This document shows positions 1 through 8,824 of a stretch of DNA of 64,000 nt, piece by piece. This DNA is from Carya illinoinensis. Taxonomy: Eukaryota > Streptophyta > Magnoliopsida > Fagales > Juglandaceae. Where the stretch lies: contig NC_056765.1 of assembly GCF_018687715.1 (NCBI RefSeq), forward strand, positions 21,418,894 to 21,482,893, in the 5' to 3' direction. The notes beneath the pieces were generated by a model. The model saw nothing but the letters and a program-made list of their open reading frames with translations. It ran no database searches and had not been told where the DNA came from. Within the stretch, counting starts at the first letter, position 1, and every line of letters begins with the position of its first letter. The translations under genes and the position numbers were made by a program.

Positions 1-82
1 TATTATTGTTGTTTTACATTATTCTTAGATTGATTTAGAAGATAAGCCTCGATGTATCACACATCGCTAGGACCAAAGCCAA

Positions 83-99
83 GTCAATTTCCAATTGAC
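83..99. other. Dyad GTCAATT-TCC-AATTGAC, once per monomer
   Basis: A perfect 7+7 bp inverted repeat with a 3-bp spacer, recurring in almost every monomer. It carries the only CAATTG in the monomer. Exceptions seen: the L* copies at 29292, 32218 and 34656 have GTGAATT in the left arm, the copy at 9313 has lost one base of the arm, and the copy at 52707 differs only in the spacer (TGC). Confidence 0.85.
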
Positions 100-117
100 T
101 ACGAATCGGAAGATATG

Positions 118-133
118 TGCACCTTCAAGTGCA
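118..133. other. Short dyad TGCAC-CTTCAA-GTGCA
   Basis: A 5+5 bp inverted repeat with a 6-bp spacer. Copies reading ATGAGCACC (J, C and some R) lose the outer pair. S copies change the spacer to CTTCTA and keep both arms. Confidence 0.7.
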
Positions 134-194
134 TTCGTACAATTCCGCCCTTAGCCTCGCCGTTTTTGACCTTTTCCTCAAGGGAAACTTCTTC

Positions 195-202
195 GTGTAC
201 AC
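195..202. other. Palindrome GTGTACAC
   Basis: An 8-bp perfect palindrome in the core, kept in nearly all copies. In the J monomer at 38070 a single C-to-T change turns the local GTGTACACAC into the 10-bp palindrome GTGTATACAC (38211-38220). Whether a protein binds it is unknown. Confidence 0.65.
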
Positions 203-369
203 ACCACCCTGACCCTCGTAGTTCAGTTCTTGGTTTGGACGAAATGGCACCAAGAAATCTGTCTTTAACTTCATTCATCGTATTGAAGCTCGCCCACATA
301 AATCCATTCGTTTCCCTCAAGCCCAAGGAGTTCCACATGAGGCTAGTTTGCTCATCCAGCCATTGTTAA

Positions 370-539
370 GTTTCTAACTAGACTAAAGCGCATTAATCAA
401 CTTAAAGATGATTAGTAATCTTTAAACCATGTTTTGAGCTTAATTTCACTTCAAATTCATTCTCTCCGTTTCATCTGCACCTTTTTGATGTTATTGTTGT
501 TTTACATTATTCTTAGATTGATTTAGAAGATTAGCCTCG
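370..539. other. AT-rich spacer half of the monomer
   Basis: This stretch is 29% GC over 361-540, against 46% over 61-360 (hand counts). It contains the long dyad at 402-425, a pyrimidine-rich run around 447-485 and a T-rich end with several TTAGA/ATTAG steps just before the next start. It holds no open frame of note. Most monomer length variation is here: CACCTTTTTG versus CACTTTTTG separates the 488- and 487-bp forms, and the AGCC and GAG duplications elsewhere also fall in it. No TATAAA or AATAAA signal was seen. Confidence 0.85.
402..425. other. Conserved 8+8 bp dyad with variable 8-bp loop in the spacer
   Basis: Left arm TTAAAGAT (402-409), loop GATTAGTA, right arm ATCTTTAA (418-425). 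It is the longest dyad in the monomer and recurs throughout. Loop forms seen: GATTAGTA (commonest), GATTTGTA (the spacer that precedes J), GATTAGTG (S tails), GAGTAGTA (near 42334), CATTTGTA (near 24774) and CATTAGTA (near 29162). Arm changes were noticed only at about 47708 and 51611 (C to T), 50622 (A to T) and 52587 (C to G). Possible roles are protein binding or a hairpin in RNA or single-stranded DNA; none is shown. Confidence 0.75.
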
Positions 540-3500
540 ATGTATCACACATCACTAGGACCAAAGCCATGTCAATTTCCAATTGACTACGAATCGGAAG
601 ATATGTGCACCTTCAAGTGCATTCCTACAATTCCGCCCTTAGCCTCGCCGTTTTTGACCTTTTCCTCAAGGGAAACTTCTTCGTGTACACACCTGCCTGA
701 CCCTCGTAGTTCAGTTCTTGGTTTGGACGAAATGGCACCAAGAAATCTGTCTTTAACTTCATTCATCGTATTGAAGCTCGCCCACATAAATCCATTCGTT
801 TCCCTGAAGCCCAAGGAGTTCCAAATGAGGCTAGTTTGCTCATCCAGCCATTGTTAAGTTTCTAACTAGACTAAAGCGCATTAATCAACTTAAAGATGAT
901 TAGTAATCTTTAAACCATGTTTTGAGCTTAATTTCCCTTTAAATTCATTCTCTCCGTTTCATTTGCACCTTTTTGATGTTATTGTTGTTTTACATTATTC
1001 TTAGATTGATTTAGAAGATTAGCCTCAATGTATCACACATCACTACGACCAAAGCCATGTCAATTTCCAATTGACTACGAATCGGAAGATATGAGCTCCT
1101 TCAAGTGCATTCCTACAATTCCGCCCTTAGCCTCGCCGTTTTTGACCTTTTCCTCAGGGGAAACTTCTTCGTGTACACACCTGCCTGACCCTCGTAGTTC
1201 AGTTCTTGGTTTGGACAAAATGGCATCAAGAAATCTGTCTTTAACTTCATTCATCGTATTGAAGCCCGCCCACATAAATCCATTGGTTTCCCTCAAGCCC
1301 AAGGACCTCCACATGAGGCTAGTTTGCTCATCCAGCCATTGTTAAGTTTCTAACTAGACTAAAGCGCATTAATCAACTTAAAGATGATTAGTAATCTTTA
1401 AACCATGTTTTGAGCTTAATTTCGCTTCAAATTCATTCTCTCCCTTTCATCTGCACCTTTTTGATATTATTGTTGTCTTACATTATTCTTAGATTGATTT
1501 AGAAGATTAGCCTCAATGTATCACACATCACTAGGACCAAAGCCATGTCAATTTCCAATTGACTACGAATCGGAAGATATGTGCACCTTCAAGTGCATCT
1601 GTACAATTCTGCCCTTAGCCTCGCCGTTTTTGACCTTTTCCTCAAGGGAAACTTCTTCGTGTACACACCTGCCTGACCCTCGTAGTTCAGTTCTTGGTTT
1701 GGACGAAATGGCACCAAGAAATCTGTCTTTAACTTCATTCATCGTATTGAAGCTCGCCCACATAAATCCATTCGTTTCCCTCAAGCCCAAGGAGCTCCAT
1801 ATGAGGCTAGTTTGCTCATCCAGCCATTGTTAAGTTTCTAACTAGACTAAAGCGCATTAATCAACTTAAAGATGATTAGTAATCTTTAAAGCATGTTTTG
1901 AGCTTAATTTCGCTTCAAATTCATTCTCTCCGTTTCATCTGCACTTTTTGATGTTATCGTTGTTTTACATTATTCTTAGATTGATTTAGAAGATTAGCCT
2001 CGATGTATCACACATCACTAGGACCAAAGCCAAGTCAATTTCCAATTGACTACGAATCAGAAGATATGTGCACCTTCAAGTGCATTCGTACAATTCTGCC
2101 CTTAGCCTCGCCGTTTTTGACCTTTTCCTCAAGGGAAACTTCTTCGTGTACACACCTGCCTGACCCTCGTTGTTCAGTTCTTGGTTTGGACGAAATGGCA
2201 CCAAGAAATCTGTCTTTAACTTCATTCATCGTATTGAAGCTCGCCCACATAAATCCATTCGTTTCCCTCAAGCCCAAGGAGTTCCACATGAGGCTAGTTT
2301 GCTCATCCAGCCATTACTAAGTTTCTAACTAGAGTAAAGCGCATTAATCAACTTAAAGATGATTAGTAATCTTTAAAGCATGTTTTGAGCTTAATTTCGC
2401 TTCAAATTCATTCTCTCCGTTTCATCTGCACTTTTTGATGTTATCGTTGTTTTACATTATTCTTAGATTGATTTAGAAGATTAGCCTCGATGTATCACAC
2501 ATCACTAGGACCAAAGCCAAGTCAATTTCCAATTGACTACGAATCGGAAGATATGTGCACCTTCAAGTGCATCTGTACAATTCCGCCCTTAGCCTCGCCG
2601 TTTTTGACCTTTTCCTCAAGGGAAACTTCTTCGTGTACACACCTGCCTGACCCTCGTAGTTCAGTTCTTGGTTTGGACGAAATGGCACCAAGAAATCTGT
2701 CTTTAACTTCATTCATCGTATTGAAGCTCGCCCACATAAATCCATTCGTTTCCCTCAAGCCCAAGGAGCTCCATATGAGGCTAGTTTGCTCATCCAGCCA
2801 TTGTTAAGTTTCTAACTAGACTAAAGCGCATTAATCAACTTAAAGATGATTAGTAATCTTTAAAGCATGTTTTGAGCTTAATTTCGCTTCAAATTCATTC
2901 TCTCCGTTTCATCTGCACTTTTTGATGTTATCGTTGTTTTACATTATTCTTAGATTGATTTAGAAGATTAGCCTCGATGTATCACACATCACTAGGACTA
3001 AAGCCAAGTCAATTTCCAATTGACTACGAATCAGAAGATATGTGCACCTTCAAGTGCATTCGTACAATTCTGGCCTTAGCCTCGCCGTTTTTGACCTTTT
3101 CCTCAAGGGAAACTTCTTCGTGTACACACCTGCCTGACCCTCGTTGTTCAGTTCTTGGTTTGGACGAAATGGCACCAAGAAATCTGTCTTTAACTTCATT
3201 CATCGTATTGAAGCTCGCCCACATAAATCCATTCGTTTCCCTCAAGCCCAAGGAGCTCCAGATGAGGCTAGTTTGCTCATCCAGCCATTGTTAAGTTTCT
3301 AACTAGACTAAAGCGCATTAATCAACTTAAAGATGATTAGTAATCTTTAAAGCATGTTTTGAGCTTAATTTCGCTTCAAATTCATTCTCTCCGTTTCATC
3401 TGCACTTTTTGATGTTATCGTTGTTTTACATTATTCTTAGATTGATTTAGAAGATTAGCCTCGATGTATCACACATCACTAGGACCAAAGCCAAGTCAAT

Positions 3501-4439
3501 TTCCAATTGACTACGAATCAGAAGATATGTGCACCTTCAAGTGCATTCGTACAATTCTGCCCTTAGCCTCGCCGTTTTTGACCTTTTCCTCAAGGGAAAC
3601 TTCTTCGTGTACACACCTGCCTGACCCTCGTAGTTCAGTTCTTGGTTTGGACGAAATGGCACCAAGAAATCTGTCTTTAACTTCATTCATCGTATTGAAG
3701 CTCGCCCACATAAATCCATTCGTTTCCCTCAAGCCCAAGGAGCTCCAAATGAGGCTAGTTTGCTCATCCAGCCATTGTTAAGTTTCTAACTAGACTAAAG
3801 CGCATTAATCAACTTAAAGATGATTAGTAATCTTTAAACTATGTTTTGAGCTTAATTTCCCTTCAAATTCATTCTCTCCGTTTCGTTTGCACCTTTTTGA
3901 TATTATTGTTGTTTTACATTATTCTTAGATTGATTTAGAAGATAAGCCTCGATGTATCACACATCGCTAGGACCAAAGCCAAGTCAATTTCCAATTGACT
4001 ACGAATCGGAAGATATGTGCACCTTCAAGTGCATTCCTACAATTCCGCCCTTAGCCTCGCCGTTTTTGACCTTTTCCTCAAGGGAAACTTCTTCGTGTAC
4101 ACACCTGCCTGACCCTCGTAGTTCAGTTCTTGGTTTGGACGAAATGGCACCAAGAAATCTGTCTTTAACTTCATTCATCGTATTGAAGCTCGCCCACATA
4201 AATCCATTCGTTTCCCTCAAGCCCAAGGAGCTCCACATGAGGCTAGTTTGCTCATCCACCCATTGTTAAGTTTCTAACTAGACTAAAGCGCATTAATCAA
4301 CTTAAAGATGATTTGTAATCTTTAAACTATGTTTTGAGCTAAATTTCCCGTCAAATTCATTCTCTCCCTTTCATCTGCACCTTTTTGATATTATTGTTGT
4401 CTTACATTATTCTTAGATTGATTTAGAAGATTAGCCTCG

Positions 4440-4925
4440 ATGTATCACACATCACTAGGATTGGCCATGTCAATTTCCAATTGACTACGAATCGGAAGAT
4501 ATGAGCACCTTCAAGTGCATTCCTACAATTCCGCCCTTAGCCTCGCCGTTTTTGACCTTTTCCTTAGGGGAAACTTCTTCGTGTACACTCCTCCCTGACC
4601 CTCGTAGTTCAGTTCTTGGTTTGGACGAAATGGCACCAAGAAATCTGTCTTTGACTTCATTCATCGTATTGAAGCTCGCCCACATAAATCCATTCGTTTC
4701 TCTCAAGCCCAAGGAGTTCCACATGAGGCTAGTTTGCTCATCCAGCCATTGTTAAGTTTCTAACTAGACTAAAGCGCGTTAATCAACTTAAAGATGATTA
4801 GTAATCTTTAAACTATGTTTTGAGCTTAATTTCCCTTCAAATTCATTCTCTCCGTTTCGTTTGCACCTTTTTGATATTATTGTTGTTTTACATTATTCTT
4901 AGATTGATTTAGAAGATAAGCCTCG
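4440..4925 (+). repeat. Class J monomer, representative (486 bp, HOR-unit terminator)
   Basis: J differs from all other classes by GGATTGGCC where the others have GGACCAAAGCC or GGACGAAAGCC-like bases, a net loss of 2 bp that shifts the + frame. It also has TTCCTTAGGGG or TTCATTAGGGG. All 16 copies are 486 bp: 4440, 5414, 8339, 13211, 20516, 22954, 24904, 26366, 29780, 32706, 35144, 38070, 42954, 46854, 51245 and 52707. Fifteen follow a monomer with the TTTGTAATC / GCTAAATTTCCCG spacer; the exception is 29780. Most are followed by a GATAAG head. Confidence 0.85.
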
Positions 4926-5899
4926 ATGTATCACACATCGCTAGGACCAAAGCCAAGTCAATTTCCAATTGACTACGAATCGGAAGATATGTGCACCTTC
5001 AAGTGCATTCGTACAATTCCGCCCTTAGCCTCGCCGTTTTTGACCTTTTCCTCAAGGGAAACTTCTTCGTGTACACACCACCCTGACCCTCGTAGTTCAG
5101 TTCTTGGTTTGGACGAAATGGCACCAAGAAATCTGTCTTTAACTTCATTCATCGTATTGAAGCTCGCCCACATAAATCCATTCGTTTCCCTCAAGCCCAA
5201 GGAGCTCCACATGAGGCTAGTTTGCTCATCCACCCATTGTTAAGTTTCTAACTAGACTAAAGCGCATTAATCAACTTAAAGATGATTTGTAATCTTTAAA
5301 CTATGTTTTGAGCTAAATTTCCCGTCAAATTCATTCTCTCCCTTTCATCTGCACCTTTTTGATATTATTGTTGTCTTACATTATTCTTAGATTGATTTAG
5401 AAGATTAGCCTCGATGTATCACACATCACTAGGATTGGCCATGTCAATTTCCAATTGACTACGAATCGGAAGATATGAGCACCTTCAAGTGCATTCCTAC
5501 AATTCCGCCCTTAGCCTCGCCGTTTTTGACCTTTTCCTTAGGGGAAACTTCTTCGTGTACACTCCTCCCTGACCCTCGTAGTTCAGTTCTTGGTTTGGAC
5601 GAAATGGCACCAAGAAATCTGTCTTTGACTTCATTCATCGTATTGAAGCTCGCCCACATAAATCCATTCGTTTCTCTCAAGCCCAAGGAGTTCCACATGA
5701 GGCTAGTTTGCTCATCCAGCCATTGTTAAGTTTCTAACTAGACTAAAGCGCGTTAATCAACTTAAAGATGATTAGTAATCTTTAAACTATGTTTTGAGCT
5801 TAATTTCCCTTCAAATTCATTCTCTCCGTTTCGTTTGCACCTTTTTGATATTATTGTTGTTTTACATTATTCTTAGATTGATTTAGAAGATAAGCCTCG
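4926..5899. repeat. HOR unit 2, 2 monomers (A/I hybrid + J), 974 bp
   Basis: The monomer at 4926 has an A head (CATTCGTAC, CACCACCCTG) and an I tail (CATCCACCC, TTTGTAATC). The J at 5414 repeats the J at 4440 at an offset of 974 bp, including the rare AAAGCGCGTT, so 3952-4925 and 4926-5899 are a recent two-monomer tandem duplication. Confidence 0.85.
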
Positions 5900-8824
5900 A
5901 TGTATCACACATCGCTAGGACCAAAGCCAAGTCAATTTCCAATTGACTACGAATCGGAAGATATGTGCACCTTCAAGTGCATTCGTACAATTCCGCCCTT
6001 AGCCTCGCCGTTTTTGACCTTTTCCTCAAGGGAAACTTCTTCGTGTACACACCACCCTGACCCTCGTAGTTCAGTTCTTGGTTTGGACGAAATGGCACCA
6101 AGAAATCTGTCTTTAACTTCATTCATCGTATTGAAGCTCGCCCACATAAATCCATTCGTTTCCCTCAAGCCCAAGGAGTTCCACATGAGGCTAGTTTGCT
6201 CATCCAGCCATTGTTAAGTTTCTAACTAGACTAAAGCGCATTAATCAACTTAAAGATGATTAGTAATCTTTAAACCATGTTTTGAGCTTAATTTCGCTTC
6301 AAATTCATTCTCTCCGTTTCATCTGCACCTTTTTGATGTTATTGTTGTTTTACATTATTCTTAGATTGATTTAGAAGATTAGCCTCGATGTATCACACAT
6401 CACTAGGACCAAAGCCATGTCAATTTCCAATTGACTACGAATCGGAAGATATGTGCACCTTCAAGTGCATTCCTACAATTCCGCCCTTAGCCTCGCCGTT
6501 TTTGACCTTTTCCTCAAGGGAAACTTCTTCGTGTACACACCTGCCTGACCCTCGTAGTTCAGTTCTTGGTTTGGACGAAATGGCACCAAGAAATCTGTCT
6601 TTAACTTCATTCATCGTATTGAAGCTCGCCCACATAAATCCATTCGTTTCCCTGAAGCCCAAGGAGTTCCAAATGAGGCTAGTTTGCTCATCCAGCCATT
6701 GTTAAGTTTCTAACTAGACTAAAGCGCATTAATCAACTTAAAGATGATTAGTAATCTTTAAACCATGTTTTGAGCTTAATTTCCCTTTAAATTCATTCTC
6801 TCCGTTTCATTTGCACCTTTTTGATGTTATTGTTGTTTTACATTATTCTTAGATTGATTTAGAAGATTAGCCTCAATGTATCACACATCACTACGACCAA
6901 AGCCATGTCAATTTCCAATTGACTACGAATCGGAAGATATGAGCTCCTTCAAGTGCATTCCTACAATTCCGCCCTTAGCCTCGCCGTTTTTGACCTTTTC
7001 CTCAGGGGAAACTTCTTCGTGTACACACCTGCCTGACCCTCGTAGTTCAGTTCTTGGTTTGGACAAAATGGCATCAAGAAATCTGTCTTTAACTTCATTC
7101 ATCGTATTGAAGCCCGCCCACATAAATCCATTGGTTTCCCTCAAGCCCAAGGACCTCCACATGAGGCTAGTTTGCTCATCCAGCCATTGTTAAGTTTCTA
7201 ACTAGACTAAAGCGCATTAATCAACTTAAAGATGATTAGTAATCTTTAAACCATGTTTTGAGCTTAATTTCGCTTCAAATTCATTCTCTCCCTTTCATCT
7301 GCACCTTTTTGATATTATTGTTGTCTTACATTATTCTTAGATTGATTTAGAAGATTAGCCTCAATGTATCACACATCACTAGGACCAAAGCCATGTCAAT
7401 TTCCAATTGACTACGAATCGGAAGATATGTGCACCTTCAAGTGCATCTGTACAATTCCGCCCTTAGCCTCGCCGTTTTTGACCTTTTCCTCAAGGGAAAC
7501 TTCTTCGTGTACACACCTGCCTGACCCTCGTAGTTCAGTTCTTGGTTTGGACGAAATGGCACCAAGAAATCTGTCTTTAACTTCATTCATCGTATTGAAG
7601 CTCGCCCACATAAATCCATTCGTTTCCCTCAAGCCCAAGGAGCTCCATATGAGGCTAGTTTGCTCATCCAGCCATTGTTAAGTTTCTAACTAGACTAAAG
7701 CGCATTAATCAACTTAAAGATGATTAGTAATCTTTAAAGCATGTTTTGAGCTTAATTTCGCTTCAAATTCATTCTCTCCGTTTCATCTGCACTTTTTGAT
7801 GTTATCGTTGTTTTACATTATTCTTAGATTGATTTAGAAGATTAGCCTCGATGTATCACACATCACTAGGACCAAAGCCAAGTCAATTTCCAATTGACTA
7901 CGAATCAGAAGATATGTGCACCTTCAAGTGCATTCGTACAATTCTGCCCTTAGCCTCGCCGTTTTTGACCTTTTCCTCAAGGGAAACTTCTTCGTGTACA
8001 CACCTGCCTGACCCTCGTTGTTTAGTTCTTGGTTTGGACGAAATGGCACCAAGAAATCTGTCTTTAACTTCATTCATCGTATTGAAGCTCGCCCACATAA
8101 ATCCATTCGTTTCCCTCAAGCCCAAGGAGCTCCACATGAGGCTAGTTTGCTCATCCACCCATTGTTAAGTTTCTAACTAGACTAAAGCGCATTAATCAAC
8201 TTAAAGATGATTTGTAATCTTTAAACTATGTTTTGAGCTAAATTTCCCGTCAAATTCATTCTCTCCCTTTCATCTGCACCTTTTTGATATTATTGTTGTC
8301 TTACATTATTCTTAGATTGATTTAGAAGATTAGCCTCGATGTATCACACATCACTAGGATTGGCCATGTCAATTTCCAATTGACTACGAATCGGAAGATA
8401 TGAGCACCTTCAAGTGCATTCCTACAATTCCGCCCTTAGCCTCGCCGTTTTTGACCTTTTCCTTAGGGGAAACTTCTTCGTGTACACTCCTCCCTGACCC
8501 TCGTAGTTCAGTTCTTGGTTTGGACGAAATGGCACCAAGAAATCTGTCTTTGACTTCATTCATCGTATTGAAGCTCGCCCACATAAATCCATTCGTTTCT
8601 CTCAAGCCCAAGGAGTTCCACATGAGGCTAGTTTGCTCATCCAGCCATTGTTAAGTTTCTAACTAGACTAAAGCGCGTTAATCAACTTAAAGATGATTAG
8701 TAATCTTTAAACTATGTTTTGAGCTTAATTTCCCTTCAAATTCATTCTCTCCGTTTCGTTTGCACCTTTTTGATATTATTGTTGTTTTACATTATTCTTA
8801 GATTGATTTAGAAGATAAGCCTCG
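5900..8824. repeat. HOR unit 3, 6 monomers, 2925 bp
   Basis: Class order and starts: A 5900, B 6388, C 6876, D 7364, E/I hybrid 7851, J 8339. The first four match 8825-10774 at offset 2925, apart from a 1-bp deletion in the later copy, and match 52-2002 at offset 5848. The hybrid at 7851 joins an E core (AATCAGAAG, ATTCTGCCC) to an I tail (CATCCACCC), which skips F, G and H. Confidence 0.85.

Larger units (their letters stand above)
99..338 (-). other. Recurrent antisense 79-codon open frame in the repeat core; passenger
   Basis: On the opposite strand each core is open for 75-86 codons. The product contains NEVKDRFLGAISSKPRTE followed by a charged lysine/glutamate-rich segment, and ends near HISSDS. 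It looks more like an ordinary soluble protein than the + frame does, but I recognise no domain. In the other copies it varies at the same bases as the sense frame, again with amino-acid changes (for example GGIVR, GGIVG, GRIVQ). A stop closes the frame just upstream, and the longer 86-codon versions rely on a GTG start. A second antisense frame of about 79 codons (product starting MKLKTDFLVPF) is open in some copies, for example 10271-10510 and 54150-54389. The likely cause is a GC-richer core with few stops on either strand. Confidence 0.7.
52..369 (+). other. Recurrent 105-codon open frame in the repeat core; passenger, not called as a gene
   Basis: An ATG-to-TAA frame of 105 codons begins at the phase point and recurs in most monomers. 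The product starts MYHTSLGPKP and ends VCSSSHC. I see no signal peptide, membrane segment or known domain. Three things argue against coding. Differences between copies are often non-synonymous (codon 28 is R, P, C or H). Whole classes break the frame: J is 2 bp shorter, S has an internal TAG, and T lacks the ATG. Single copies also break it: an in-frame TAA near 21173 and a TGA near 24617. Retention of the frame in the other copies is explained by low divergence from a recent common ancestor. A fossil coding fragment in the ancestral core cannot be excluded. Confidence 0.75.
52..539 (+). repeat. Reference monomer (monomer 1, class A, 488 bp) and class key
   Basis: This monomer sets the phase used here. 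Classes were separated by diagnostic bases. A: GATAAG before the start, ATCGCTAGG, CACCACCCTG. B: CCTGAAGCC plus TTCCAAATG. C: CACTACGACC, CTCAGGGGAA, GGACAAAATGG, CATTGGTTTCC. D: GCATCTGTAC with AGCCATGTC. E: AATCAGAAG, ATTCTGCCC, CTCGTTGTTC. F: GCATCTGTAC with AGCCAAGTC. G: E-like with ATTCTGGCC. H: E-like with CTCGTAGTTC. I: A-type head with CATCCACCC tail. J: GGATTGGCC, 486 bp. K and L: CACTAGGACC, AGCCATGTC and GCATTCGTAC; K has GGACAAAATGG, L has GGACGAAATGG. L* is L with TGTGAATTT and TTTTACTC. P is L with ATTCGTCCA. R: CACTACGACC with CTCGTTGTTC. S: AGATCTGTG, CTTCTAGTG, TTAGTGATC. T: CAATTTATC, CTACAAATC. Some copies are intermediates. Confidence 0.9.
52..4925. repeat. HOR unit 1, 10 monomers
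   Basis: Class order and starts: A 52, B 540, C 1028, D 1516, E 2003, F 2490, G 2977, H 3464, I 3952, J 4440. Monomers D to G are 487 bp because one C is missing before the T run. The copy at 3464 has an E-family core but a J-type spacer tail (AAACTATG, TTTCGTTTGC) leading into the GATAAG head at 3952, so it is itself a junction monomer. Bases 1-51 match the sequence preceding the A monomer at 8825, so the duplication extends left of the window. Confidence 0.85.

Noticed and set aside
305..325. CENP-B box candidate at CATTCGTTTCCCTCAAG
   Set aside because: It begins TTCG like the mammalian box but lacks the required A and CGGG core at the right spacing, on either strand.
488..539. Telomere-like repeat in the T-rich spacer (TTAGATTGATTTAGAAG)
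   Set aside because: The TTAGA steps are irregular and occur once per monomer; there is no run of TTAGGG, TTTAGGG or a related motif.
52..539. Internal ~163-bp sub-repeat making the monomer a trimer
   Set aside because: 488/3 is close to 163, but comparing the thirds by eye gave only short chance matches such as CCGTTT and ACCTTTT at unequal spacing.
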